NCBI GenBank assembly: GCA_013152955.1
Contig: JAADFJ010000039.1
Coordinates: 1-47,587 of the forward strand
Source: Campylobacterota bacterium
GTDB taxonomy: Bacteria > Campylobacterota_A > Desulfurellia > JAADFJ01
DNA: 47,587 bases
Direction: 5' to 3'
Positions 1-7,880 of the stretch are shown here, one piece after another; position 1 is the first letter of the stretch; every line of letters begins with the position of its first letter. Below the pieces are notes generated by a model. The model made no database searches, was not told the origin of the DNA, and saw only the letters and a program-made list of their open reading frames with translations. The translations under genes were made by a program, and so were the position numbers.

Positions 1-2
1 CA

Positions 3-983
3 CATAATCGCACTGCCTTTATACTGTTTCTCGGAATGATCGGACTTTTTTCAAGTATCTGCCATCCGGCCGTTATGGGTTTGATATCTGTAGGTATAAA
101 AAATATCGGTACAGCACTCGGAATAAACGGAGTATCAGGAGCAATCGGTTTAACATCGGCACCCTTTATAGGAGCTTTGCTGAACTGGATCGGAGGTTGG
201 CGATTTGCGTTTATCGTCTCAGGCATTGTCGGCCTACTATCCGGAATAATGATGATCATGAGCAAGGTGGAAGAAAGGTCAATTAGGGAAATAAGCGTTC
301 CCAAAACCGGCAATACTTCAAAAAATAACCGTATCAAACAATTTATAATTCTGAGTATAATTATGACCTTAGGCGGATTGGCATACAGAGCAAACTCTCT
401 TGTTCTGCCTTCATATATAGAAATTCATGCTGACTTTTTATCCGGCCTTTTGAACTCGCTTTCATCCGGTCTTTCCGCTGCAAATATAATGGCAGCTTCG
501 GTTCTTGTATCAATTGCATATATATTCGGGATGGCCGGAGCTCTTTTCGGAGGAAAATTAGCCGATCGTTATGAACTGAAACGACTCTATCTGATTTTCT
601 ATTTTATTGTGTTCCCGACAAGCCTTCTTATGGCATCGACCTCAGGATTTCCGTTTGTTATACTTGCCTCAGTTTATCTATTTTTTACACTCGGAACGCA
701 GCCGATCGAAAATAGTCTTGTAGCAAAATATACACCGGAAAAATGGCGTTCAACTGCCTATGGAATAAAATTTATTCTTGTTTTCGGAATCGGTTCCACT
801 GCGGTCTATATTGTAGGATGGATAAAGAAAGCGTACAGTCTTGCGGCAGTTTATAACGCCATAGCTATTGTAATGATAAGTATATCTATTTTGATTGTTA
901 TGCTGATAGCTGTTGCCAAAACGGAAGAGAGCCGCCTTAAAAACAGACTGTCTGCATCCGGCAGTCTGCACCGGTCATTGTAG
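3..983 (+). CDS. MFS transporter, 5'-truncated by the window edge
   Basis: This is the C-terminal part of a 12-helix major facilitator superfamily permease in the inner membrane. The reading frame is open from base 3 (HNRTAFIL...) to the ORF-track methionine at 36, so the true start lies outside the window and the Met at 36 is internal. Hydrophobic helices alternate with the MFS cytoplasmic-loop pattern GGKLADRYELKR in the second half, and the first half carries a motif-C-like glycine-rich stretch (GVSGAIGLTSAPFIGALL). The charged linker between halves (SKVEERSIREISVPK) is the usual central loop. Substrate cannot be told from sequence. The C-terminal codons overlap an imperfect CAGACTG/CAGTCTG hairpin without a T-run. 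The nearest gene, fetB, is on the other strand, so no operon partner is visible. Confidence 0.85.
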   Translation, partial: HNRTAFILFLGMIGLFSSICHPAVMGLISVGIKNIGTALGINGVSGAIGLTSAPFIGALLNWIGGWRFAFIVSGIVGLLSGIMMIMSKVEERSIREISVPKTGNTSKNNRIKQFIILSIIMTLGGLAYRANSLVLPSYIEIHADFLSGLLNSLSSGLSAANIMAASVLVSIAYIFGMAGALFGGKLADRYELKRLYLIFYFIVFPTSLLMASTSGFPFVILASVYLFFTLGTQPIENSLVAKYTPEKWRSTAYGIKFILVFGIGSTAVYIVGWIKKAYSLAAVYNAIAIVMISISILIVMLIAVAKTEESRLKNRLSASGSLHRSL

Positions 984-1156
984 GAAACAAAGGATAAATA
1001 TCCTGATTGCGGAGAAAAAAACAACTCCGGTAGACTGAGTAATTGACGGAGGACATGAAATCTGCAGACTTTACCAATTCTGCCCGGCTTCTTAAACACC
1101 ATATTAGCTCTGCATGCGCCATTACAAAAAAGTTTTACAGATTGATGCTCATGATA

Positions 1157-1185
1157 AGACCTCTGCACAATAAACAGATGATAAT
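1157..1185. repeat. isolated MITE-like terminus
   Basis: AAGACCTCTGCACAATAAAC resembles the inverted-repeat end GAGACCACTGCACAATAAGC of the MITEs at 24393 and 44595. No second end or recognisable core is seen nearby, so this is probably a decayed remnant. Confidence 0.4.
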
Positions 1186-1223
1186 CTTGTCTATAAAAAT
1201 ATAGGTTATTTTTAGAGATACCT

Positions 1224-1937
1224 TTAATTTTTTATAAAAATCGGTTTTGATAACAAAAGAAAACAGGCTGAAGAAAGACCTGCGGCACCAAAAATCATCA
1301 GCATTACCATTATCTGATAACGAGCTGCCATAAAAGGCTCCACTCCGGAGAGAATTTGACCCGTCATCATTCCAGGTATCGACACAAGACCTACTGCAAA
1401 CAGAGCATTCATAATTGGGATCAAAGATGCGGAAAATGCAGCTGCGCGCGCCTTTTCGTAAGGAACATCTCTTTGAATCTCCACACTAAACCGTTCTGCT
1501 GCAAGACTGACGCTGTTCATAGCACTTGCAAAAATCATTCCTGCAAGTGGAATAGCATATTGCGGCTTAAACCATGGTGAAAGATCAAGAACAAATTGGG
1601 TAACAATTAGCAAAACTATCCCTCCCCCGAAAGCAATGGATAATATGGCCTTTTTATAAAGGACTGCCCGTTTGTGCTTCACTGTACGCAAAGCTATCCA
1701 GCTGGAAGAGGCAACCATAACAGCAAAAATTATCATCACCACCCACGCACTATTCGATTTGAATATATAGACTAAAAAATAGCCTATAAGCAAAAGCTGA
1801 AGAAGCATTCGAATTATAGCATAAAGCGGATTGGTAAATTTAAGATGCCATTTATAAAATATTCCGACAACGGCCATAACCGGAATGACAATAAGAGTTA
1901 AATTTGCAATCGGTATTGCCTGAACCAGATCAGTCAT
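1224..1937 (-). CDS. fetB: FetB/YbbM-family (UPF0014) metal-export permease
   Basis: This polytopic inner-membrane protein of 237 aa matches the UPF0014/FetB family, the permease of the E. coli FetAB iron exporter (259 aa). The family signature is clear near the C-terminus: PGMMTGQILSGVEPFMAARYQ followed by a hydrophobic helix. The central VSLAAERF segment and the basic loop RTVKHKRAVLYKK are also typical. About seven hydrophobic segments are visible. E. coli FetB works with an ABC ATPase (FetA/YbbL); no ATPase gene lies on either side here, so the partner must be elsewhere or lost. The Shine-Dalgarno before the ATG is weak. Family assignment is firm; iron as substrate is by analogy. Confidence 0.85.
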   Translation of the reverse strand: MTDLVQAIPIANLTLIVIPVMAVVGIFYKWHLKFTNPLYAIIRMLLQLLLIGYFLVYIFKSNSAWVVMIIFAVMVASSSWIALRTVKHKRAVLYKKAILSIAFGGGIVLLIVTQFVLDLSPWFKPQYAIPLAGMIFASAMNSVSLAAERFSVEIQRDVPYEKARAAAFSASLIPIMNALFAVGLVSIPGMMTGQILSGVEPFMAARYQIMVMLMIFGAAGLSSACFLLLSKPIFIKN

Positions 1938-1960
1938 AATATATTTTTATTTTTCTCAAG

Positions 1961-2007
1961 GATACCTCTGTCAATTCATGGTGTTTCAGATCGAAAGCCC
2001 GAATCTG
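1961..2007 (-). repeat. dispersed ACCTCT repeat, copy 1
   Basis: Starts ACCTCTGTCAATTCATGGTG and aligns without large gaps to a copy at 29261, and more loosely to copies at 42405 and 45770. Read on the minus strand it gives a peptide ending LKHHELTEVSL; the other copies give similar peptides (HPELIEV, VYELAEV, VHELLEV). It lies just upstream of fetB. Confidence 0.45.
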
Positions 2008-2240
2008 TCTCATCAAAATCGCAACATAAGGAAAACTGTTTGTGGGGCTCAAGTAAGCACTCATAGATCGACAACAGTGCCGTTAATCATCATTTTCCAG
2101 ATAAGCATACAACCAAATCAATACCGCAAAATATGGAAATGTCAAATCCGGTTTAGATAAATTTCTCGTATTGAGTTTAGAAGGTGTTGGGATTTATAGG
2201 CTCTTTTTTTATACTCCTGTTAATTATAGACTCAATTAAA

Positions 2241-2514
2241 AAATGCAGCGTCTATCCTGACAGAGCAGGACGCAGCAAAACAGATGCTCTCAAAGAAAAC
2301 CTTACTGCTCAAACCGCTTATGACAAATATAAAGATCTATCAAAAATATAGCGTTCGCATTGAAAAAGATACTGCCGATATTTGTACGAAAAAACATGCA
2401 GGAAGGCATGTGCTTGCAGCAATGTCGGCCTATATGATTGCAAAGCACATTACAAATAGATTAAAGAGATTAAACTTCACCCGTCAGTTTATAACAGAAA
2501 GTCTGTATTCATAA
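2241..2514 (+). pseudogene. decayed IS1634/IS4-type transposase, C-terminal fragment
   Basis: Three reading frames must be joined to see the protein. One frame reads AQTAYDKYKDLSKIERSH with a stop inside, the next ILPIFVRKNM, and the third GRHVLAAMSAYMIAKHITNR up to the stop at 2514. In order these match the end of the DDE transposase domain of IS1634-like elements: the YKDL-x-x-VE segment with the catalytic Glu, the RPIYVR segment, then the GHV...LAY helix. The frameshifts and in-frame stop show that it is dead. The ORF-track protein at 2284..2514 is only the last piece. No inverted repeats of the original element were found. The rest of the 1938-2623 gap holds repeat copy 1 and no other gene I can support. 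Confidence 0.6.
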
Positions 2515-2623
2515 GGAAATGCAGGCTTTTTCTGTCACTTTCTCTGCGGAAGTCTCGCTGCAAAAAATAGGTTCGCTTTGTTGATTAATGAACTATTTTT
2601 GGTAGTATTGTAGCGGAGGTAAT

Positions 2624-3406
2624 GTGAGAACTATTTTTATTGGTGATATTATAGGCGGAAAAGGAAGAAGGACTGTAAAAAGACTCTTGGGAAGCATTAA
2701 AGAAAAATTTAAACCTGATTTTATCATAGCAAATGGTGAAAATGCTGCCGGAGGTTTTGGAATTATACCAGATATTGCAGATGAGCTATTTATGTGTGGT
2801 ATTGACATAATTACATCAGGAAACCATATATGGGACAAGAAAGAGATAAATAGTTACCTTGATTCTTATAAATTGATATTGCGGCCGGCCAATTATCCTG
2901 ACGGCATTCCAGGCAAGGGAATAATAAGTTTGACAAAAAATAATAAAACTATCACTGTGATTAATCTTCAGGGAAGAGTATTTATGAATAATCTGATCGA
3001 TTGCCCGTTCAGAACCGCGGATAAATTGCTCTCTTCAGAAGATATATTGAAAAACTCTCCAATTTTTATAGATTTTCATGCAGAAGCTACATCCGAAAAA
3101 CGCGCAATGGTTCATTACCTGGACGGACGTGTAGCAGCGGTTATAGGAACTCATACACATGTTCCAACTGCAGATGCAGAAATTACAAATAATGCAACCG
3201 CTTTTATAACAGATGCAGGTATGACCGGAAGCTTTGACTCTGTTATAGGCTTTAGAACAAAAGAAGCAGTAAATCGGTTTCTATACGGGTTGCCGCAAAG
3301 ATTTGTAACAAACGGAATTGATAAAAGACTATGCGGAGTATTAATTGATACGGAAAATAACAAGGCAAAGTCTATAATACAGCTTATAATAAAAGACAGC
3401 AATTAG
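2624..3406 (+). CDS. ymdB: YmdB-family metallophosphoesterase (TIGR00282-type)
   Basis: This 260-aa cytosolic phosphodiesterase belongs to the YmdB family, whose Bacillus member hydrolyses 2',3'-cyclic nucleotides and affects biofilm and motility decisions. Metal-binding motifs appear in family order: FIGDIIG near residue 6 (Asp), ANGENAAGGFG near 37 (Asn/Glu), TSGNHIWDKKE near 66 (Asn-His), DFHAEATSEK near 148 (Asp-His-Glu) and GTHTHVPTAD near 174 (double His). The length is normal. The start is GTG, chosen because GGAGG lies four bases upstream and no in-frame ATG comes before the GDIIG motif. It stands alone; the usual Rny partner is not adjacent. A strong terminator follows. The family is certain, the physiological role here is inferred. 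Confidence 0.92.
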   Translation: MRTIFIGDIIGGKGRRTVKRLLGSIKEKFKPDFIIANGENAAGGFGIIPDIADELFMCGIDIITSGNHIWDKKEINSYLDSYKLILRPANYPDGIPGKGIISLTKNNKTITVINLQGRVFMNNLIDCPFRTADKLLSSEDILKNSPIFIDFHAEATSEKRAMVHYLDGRVAAVIGTHTHVPTADAEITNNATAFITDAGMTGSFDSVIGFRTKEAVNRFLYGLPQRFVTNGIDKRLCGVLIDTENNKAKSIIQLIIKDSN

Positions 3407-3443
3407 ACAAATATACCGAGTGCATCTCTTGCATAAATAAACT

Positions 3444-3467
3444 ACCACCGTCAAAGACGGTGGTTTT
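3444..3467 (+). terminator. Rho-independent terminator after ymdB
   Basis: A perfect 9-bp stem, ACCACCGTC / GACGGTGGT with an AAA loop, runs into TTTT, 38 bases after the ymdB stop. Confidence 0.85.
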
Positions 3468-3741
3468 ATATGTTGAAATAAAATAGCGAAAAAAGCTATA
3501 CCAAATTATGAAGAGCAGATTATGTCTATCTTACCCAATTGAGACCAAATAGTTTAAGACTGTTTAAATGGAAGAGGGTAGCTAAACTGAAAACTTGAGC
3601 AGCAACCGGACCGGATGCTCTCGGACCAAAATTTGCGGGAAGAAATCAAATTTGACGGTTGGATATATAAGAAAAAGCTTTTACGCCATACTATACTAAA
3701 AAACAGGAGACTATTATGCATAAAACAATATTTTAATATAT

Positions 3742-3775
3742 GAGACCACTGCACAATAAGCAAATCCACAGAAGC
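3742..3775. repeat. MITE terminus without its partner
   Basis: GAGACCACTGCACAATAAGC followed by AAATCCACAGAAG is almost identical to the end of the complete MITE at 44595. The rest of the element is missing. The preceding stretch (about 3554-3735) has a short open frame ending EEIKFDGWIYKKK that could be another transposase scrap, but it is too short to name. Otherwise the 3407-3866 gap holds the ymdB terminator and nothing more that I can support. Confidence 0.6.
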
Positions 3776-3866
3776 ACCCTAGGGTTGCAATATTTACAAA
3801 AATACTATAAAATAGAACGGGCAGCGTAAAGAAATTTAGTATATACGAAAATGATTAAAGGTTAAA

Positions 3867-4445
3867 ATGACAGATAAGCATATTTCAAAAAGTGTAATAG
3901 AAGCAGTTAAAAAGGTTGATCGAGGGCTTTTTCTGCCTGATCTCGAAAAACGCTATAAGGATATAGATGAACCGATTCCTATAGGTTTCAACCAGACAAC
4001 ATCTCAACCTTCCCTAATAGCTCTTATGATTGATCTCATATCTCCCGCTAAAAGTATGAAAATTCTAGAGATAGGATCTGGATGCGGTTATATGAGCGCT
4101 ATATTATCACAACTTGTCGACAAGGTTTATTCAATTGAGAAAATTCCTCAATTAGCCAAACAGGCAGAAGAAAATTTAAAAAAAGCGAATTGCAAAAATG
4201 TGTATATAAAGGTCGGATCAACTCTCGAAGAATGGAATAAAAAAGCTCCGTTTGATGGTATTATTGTTTCAGCGGCAGCCGGAAAAATTCCGGATCAACT
4301 TTTGAATCAACTTGCCGTAGGTGGAAAAATGGTTATTCCGGTAGGTAATACTCTGAATCAAAAACTTATGCTCATAGTAAAAACAACTGCAGGAAATGAA
4401 GCCCGGTTTGTAACTTACTGTCGCTTTGTACCACTTGTTATGTAA
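3867..4445 (+). CDS. pcm: Protein-L-isoaspartate O-methyltransferase
   Basis: This is a cytosolic SAM-dependent repair enzyme that methylates isoaspartyl residues in aged proteins. At 192 aa it is slightly shorter than the usual 205-220. The family marker NQTTSQPSLIALMIDL is near residue 45, and the SAM-binding glycine loop ILEIGSGCGYMSAIL is near 70. The acidic end of strand 2 reads YSIEKIPQL. The post-II segment FDGIIVSAAAGKIPDQLL and the closing PVG/RFVPL strand are also typical. The ATG follows a weak AGG. It stands alone, with the surE neighbour seen in many genomes absent. SAM would come from metK in this window. Confidence 0.93.
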   Translation: MTDKHISKSVIEAVKKVDRGLFLPDLEKRYKDIDEPIPIGFNQTTSQPSLIALMIDLISPAKSMKILEIGSGCGYMSAILSQLVDKVYSIEKIPQLAKQAEENLKKANCKNVYIKVGSTLEEWNKKAPFDGIIVSAAAGKIPDQLLNQLAVGGKMVIPVGNTLNQKLMLIVKTTAGNEARFVTYCRFVPLVM

Positions 4446-4748
4446 TTTATCTTTCCCAATGAACAATTACTATACATTTAACTGACGTTCTGCTTACCAA
4501 ACAACACGAAAACGGATCGCCGGAAGCAGCTGTCTTGATATGGAGAAACGGTTCTAATGGAAGAAATTTCACCAAAACCGTTTGAGATGAATACAATGAG
4601 TGTGTTAAATGGAAAATCCAAGTCTAACGAAAAAAGGTGAATTTACGGTAGATTGCGGGATATAATCTGACGAAAAATTGATTTTCAGAGATGTTCTGCA
4701 GTCTGAAAACAATATCGCGATCGCGCGCAAAAGACTCAACGCAACAGT

Positions 4749-4798
4749 TTATTAGAGACACTTTTTTATATATGTTATATGTAAAGCGCCTCTAATAA
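4749..4798 (-). terminator. long AT-rich inverted repeat after the CoA-ligase operon
   Basis: Read on the minus strand, TTATTAGAGGCGCTTT pairs with AAAAGTGTCTCTAATAA through about 16 positions including G-T wobbles. It sits just past the ligase stop codon, so it is a reasonable transcript end, although no clean U-run follows. Its CCTCTAATAA arm also resembles the ACCTCT repeat ends. The rest of the 4446-4814 gap shows only short broken frames and no gene I can support. Confidence 0.4.
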
Positions 4799-4814
4799 CT
4801 AACTATTGGACAAA

Positions 4815-6473
4815 TTATTGCTTTCTTAAGATTCTTCTAAGCAATTTTCCAGTTACTGTTCTGGGAAGCGAATCTGTGTATTCTATTTCTCTGGGTAATT
4901 TATAAATAGCTATATATTCTTTACAAAAATCTAAAATATCTTTTGTCAGATCGTCAGATGGCTCAACTCCATTTTCCAAAACAACAAAAGCCTTCGTTTT
5001 TTCTCCTATAATAGAATCCGGAACCCCAACAACACCACAATCTTTGACTTTGTCATGTTTTTTTATGATATCTTCAACTTCAGCAGGTCCTATTCTATAT
5101 CCTGAGCTCTTTATAACATCACTGTCCCTTGCCACAAAATAGACAAATCCATCAAGATCCTGATAAACTGCATCTCCTAAAATATTCCATCCATTCTGCA
5201 CTCTTGACTTCTGTTCTTTCAACAATCTTCCGTTGTCAATATATGGTCTCCAGTAAAGAGCGCCTGTCGGGCCTTTCATTCCAAGCAGACCTATTTCTCC
5301 CGGATGAGTGCAAGTGGTGCATATCTCACCACTCTCTTTAAAGATAGCGAGTTTAAATCCAGGAAGAGCTAAACCGATCGATCTCGGATTAGGTGATTTG
5401 GCAACGGCATTAGATGTTACCAGATGAACCATTTCGGTTGCACCTAAACCTTCAATAATCTGAATTCCTGTTTTTTTCTTCCATGCATCAAAAGTTTCCA
5501 CTCCCAGTGCATCTCCGCCGGTTGTGCACATTCTGAGAGATGAAATATCATAAGAATCAAAGTCTTTCATCTCCAAAAGTTTTCTATACGCAGTTGGCAA
5601 ACCGGTAAGAATAGTGATTTTGTGATTCTGAATTGTACTCATCATCTCGTCAGGCTTAAACTTTCCAATAAGAGAAATCGTACCGGAGTGCCTGAACGGA
5701 ATTAGAGCAAATGTCCCATAGCCTGCAGCAAAACTTACCGGAGCTGCACCTCCAAGCACATCAGTCTCTCCAAATTTCCACACATATTTACCTACAATAT
5801 CCGATTCATATATCAGCTCTCTTGCAAAATGAACGGCTCCTTTGGGAGCCCCGGTGGTACCTGAAGTGTAAAGTAAAACGCCTACATCATCAGGTGAAAC
5901 ATAAGTATACTCGAAATTCTCAGACTCAGCATCGATAAGTTTTTGATACGAGTAAAATCCTTTTGATTCTGCATCAGAAGCGTTGCCGCCAATTATGATA
6001 ACCGGGATTTTGCTGTCATCAAATGACAGTGCTGCCTGCTCTACTGCCGGAGCCAGCGGAACTGAAACAAAGATAGCTGAACTAACAGAATTGTTCACCG
6101 CATAAGCAATCTCATGATGAGACCACAAAGGTGATATCGGAACCGGTATTGCGCCTATTTTCATTATTGCAAAATTTGTCACAATAGATTCCGGAGTATT
6201 GGCGCCTCTCAGAGCAACTCTATCTTGTTCACCTATGCCTAATCTCCTAAGGCTGTTTGCCAGTTTATCGGAATCACGCTTTAGAGCGTTATATGTAACT
6301 TCTATGTTCTGAAATTTAATTGCTACTTTGTCTCCAAATCCTTTTTCAATGTTTCTGTCAAGGAACTCATAACCCAAGTTAACCTTTTCGGGCAGCTCGC
6401 CAAATTCCTCAGGAATGGTATAGTCAGGCCACATCTCTTTTGGCGGCAGAAATTCTTCCGGAATCTTTTTCAT
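4815..6473 (-). CDS. acyl/aryl-CoA synthetase, 2-aminobenzoate/benzoate-CoA ligase-like
   Basis: This is an ANL-superfamily AMP-forming ligase of 552 aa that should convert a carboxylic acid, ATP and CoA into an acyl-CoA in the cytosol. Core motifs are intact and in order: LLYTSGTTGAPKGAVH (P-loop, about residue 200), GLGATEMVHLVTSN (A5, about 344), GWNILGDAVYQDLDGFVYF (A7, about 433), SSGYRIGPAEVE (A8) and PRTVTGKLLRRIL with the adenylation Lys (A10, C-terminus). The A5 wording and GPTGALYWRP resemble benzoate- and 2-aminobenzoate-CoA ligases more than acetate or long-chain enzymes. It is the last gene of the seven-gene operon, 18 bases after its neighbour, with GGAG before the ATG. An aromatic or cyclic acid is a reasonable guess for the substrate; the sequence does not prove it. 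Confidence 0.85.
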   Translation of the reverse strand: MKKIPEEFLPPKEMWPDYTIPEEFGELPEKVNLGYEFLDRNIEKGFGDKVAIKFQNIEVTYNALKRDSDKLANSLRRLGIGEQDRVALRGANTPESIVTNFAIMKIGAIPVPISPLWSHHEIAYAVNNSVSSAIFVSVPLAPAVEQAALSFDDSKIPVIIIGGNASDAESKGFYSYQKLIDAESENFEYTYVSPDDVGVLLYTSGTTGAPKGAVHFARELIYESDIVGKYVWKFGETDVLGGAAPVSFAAGYGTFALIPFRHSGTISLIGKFKPDEMMSTIQNHKITILTGLPTAYRKLLEMKDFDSYDISSLRMCTTGGDALGVETFDAWKKKTGIQIIEGLGATEMVHLVTSNAVAKSPNPRSIGLALPGFKLAIFKESGEICTTCTHPGEIGLLGMKGPTGALYWRPYIDNGRLLKEQKSRVQNGWNILGDAVYQDLDGFVYFVARDSDVIKSSGYRIGPAEVEDIIKKHDKVKDCGVVGVPDSIIGEKTKAFVVLENGVEPSDDLTKDILDFCKEYIAIYKLPREIEYTDSLPRTVTGKLLRRILRKQ

Positions 6474-6491
6474 TTATCCACACTCCATGCT

Positions 6492-6917
6492 TTAAGTTTC
6501 GAACACGTCTTTATCTACTTCTGAATACTCGCTGACATTGAGCAGGGTATTAAGCGCTTGTTCGACGCCTATCATTTTCGATGTTGTTTTATCCATTCTC
6601 GGAAAAACCTCTTCCGGATAGCTATCCTTCTTGTTTTTATAACATAACAAAGCCGGAGCTGTTCTTCCAAAATCGGGTGCCAATGCTCCTTTGGTTCCGA
6701 ACACCGGACGAATTGATGCAGCAGGTCCATTGCCTGCACGATGATAATCCATAAATGTGTCATCTTCACTTTTGCCGGCAACATCAATTGCTTCCGTTTC
6801 AATTCCTTTTACCTTTAATGCCTCTAAAAGCTCAATAGCCTTGCTGTTGTTGCATGCAAACTGCTTGGCCGGAGAAACATCACTGCTGTAAAAAAATCTG
6901 ATCTTCTCAAATTTCAT
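6492..6917 (-). CDS. unrecognised 141-aa protein of the CoA-transferase operon
   Basis: I do not recognise this protein. It opens with a short strand-like segment KIRFFYSS, followed by an alpha-helical stretch (KAIELLEALKVKGIETEAID) and a glycine/proline-rich middle (RAGNGPAASIRPVFGTKGALAP). The beta-alpha-beta beginning could be a small thioredoxin-like or nucleotide-type fold, but there is no CxxC. Two Cys occur, C22 and one in ALLCYKNKK. There is no signal peptide or membrane segment. The start is well supported by AAGGAGGATGAG just before ATG. Its tight packing between the 120-aa protein and the ligase indicates a role in the same pathway. Confidence 0.75.
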   Translation of the reverse strand: MKFEKIRFFYSSDVSPAKQFACNNSKAIELLEALKVKGIETEAIDVAGKSEDDTFMDYHRAGNGPAASIRPVFGTKGALAPDFGRTAPALLCYKNKKDSYPEEVFPRMDKTTSKMIGVEQALNTLLNVSEYSEVDKDVFET

Positions 6918-6930
6918 CTCATCCTCCTTT

Positions 6931-7293
6931 TTATGTCTTTCTTTGTGCTATATTTTCTATTTCTTTTTCTACAAGCTCTTTATACGCAAAATCAACTCGC
7001 CAATCCATTTTACTATCAAATGCAACCATCATAATTTGATTATTGGTACTCAACTGTTTTTGAAATGTCACGCAAACTTCATGTTTATTCTCACAATAAT
7101 GCACGCCTCTGTAGGCTCCAAAAATTCCAGCATAGCCTGTATCAAGCAATACTTCCCATGCTTTGTCTAAAAATTCTACAATTTTATCATCTTTGTAACA
7201 CTTTTCCCGATATAAGAGCCAAATCTCAGTTTGAGAGTTAGTTTGAGAGGAAGAAGATTTCTCTCCCCCTTCCTCTCGCTTTTTAGAGTTCAA
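6931..7293 (-). CDS. unrecognised 120-aa protein, TTG start overlapping the previous stop
   Basis: I do not recognise this protein. The track start is TTG, sharing TTGA with the stop of the 60-aa gene, so translation is probably coupled. No ATG or GTG exists before the conserved-looking body, which makes an extended 5' end unlikely but leaves the first 20 residues doubtful. Residues 1-22 (REEGGEKSSSSQTNSQT) are low complexity and are encoded by a palindromic stretch, GAGAGGAAG...CTTCCTCTC. The body is mixed alpha/beta with aromatic residues (TEIWLLYREKCYKDDK, GAYRGVHYCENKHEVC) and three Cys. It has no signal peptide. Its position inside the operon is the only functional clue. Confidence 0.65.
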   Translation of the reverse strand: MNSKKREEGGEKSSSSQTNSQTEIWLLYREKCYKDDKIVEFLDKAWEVLLDTGYAGIFGAYRGVHYCENKHEVCVTFQKQLSTNNQIMMVAFDSKMDWRVDFAYKELVEKEIENIAQRKT

Positions 7294-7472
7294 TCGTCTT
7301 TTTCGTATTTATCACATTTTTTCGGTGCAACAAAAGCTCCCAATTCCGCATCCTGAAAAATTCCTTTAGAGAAAGGAAAATCCAGCTTATCGCAGTAACC
7401 ATAAACATGAGGAATCATCTGCGGAGCTAATGCCGGACGAAAATTTTTACAAGATTTGCAAAGTATATCCAT
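7290..7472 (-). CDS. 60-aa Cys-rich small protein
   Basis: A tiny soluble protein with CKSC near the N-terminus (C5, C8), a third Cys in YGYCDKL and a fourth in PKKCDKY, a spacing that would suit a zinc or iron-sulfur site. The layout (CxxC close to the start, then two single Cys) resembles the small Fe-S subunits of glycyl-radical enzymes such as benzylsuccinate synthase or 4-hydroxyphenylacetate decarboxylase, but no glycyl-radical gene is in the window. Strong GGGAGGA precedes the ATG 12 bases after the zinc-ribbon gene, so it is a real gene. Metal type and partner are unknown. Confidence 0.7.
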   Translation of the reverse strand: MDILCKSCKNFRPALAPQMIPHVYGYCDKLDFPFSKGIFQDAELGAFVAPKKCDKYEKDD

Positions 7473-7484
7473 CTGTTCCTCCCT

Positions 7485-7865
7485 TTATTCTAAAATTTCC
7501 TTCCAAATTCCAGCCTTGAGTTCCTCTGGTTTTAAAGGTCTGCCGGCAACTAAATTACCTCTCACGCTTTTTTCCATATCAATAGGTTTTCCCTGAAAAT
7601 CAGCCCTCGCCTTGGCCGGAGGAGAAACCTTGCCCAAATCATTCATAGGAGTAAAGTTGTTACCTTCTCTTTTTTCAGCATAACCGGGCAGTCTGTATTC
7701 ACTGCCTTTCGCCGCAGTCGGGCCATTCTTGATCTGCCCGTTAACCTTTTTTACAAAATAAAGCTCTCCGCAACCTGCACATTTAAAATTACCTTCATAA
7801 TCCCAAAAAGTATAAGGATCAAGATAATTTGTTACTCCGCACTTTTCACAAGTTAAAATAGACAT
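7485..7865 (-). CDS. 126-aa zinc-ribbon protein
   Basis: The N-terminal 40 residues carry two CxxC knuckles, CEKC (C6-C9) and CAGC (about C29-C32), separated by an aromatic stretch YLDPYTFWDYEGNFKC. This is a compact zinc ribbon. The remaining 85 residues are polar and proline-rich (LPGYAEKREGNNF, KVSPPAKARADF) and end KPEELKAGIWKEILE; they look like an extended partner-binding tail rather than a second enzyme domain. GGAGG lies six bases before the ATG. It sits directly behind the two CoA-transferase genes, so a structural or regulatory role in that enzyme complex is plausible. It does not look like the DUF35 ribbons of thiolase complexes. Confidence 0.72.
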   Translation of the reverse strand: MSILTCEKCGVTNYLDPYTFWDYEGNFKCAGCGELYFVKKVNGQIKNGPTAAKGSEYRLPGYAEKREGNNFTPMNDLGKVSPPAKARADFQGKPIDMEKSVRGNLVAGRPLKPEELKAGIWKEILE

Positions 7866-7880
7866 TCATACCTCCGGTCT

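Noticed and set aside
1938-2240. Minus-strand fragment FPYFAVLIWLYAYLENDD as a remnant of fetA
   Set aside because: It contains no Walker or ABC signature and stops interrupt it; identity cannot be supported.
4620-4755. Frame DEKLIFRDVLQSENNIAIARKRLN before the terminator-like repeat
   Set aside because: Protein-like composition but only about 30 codons with stops on both sides, and no family match I can name.
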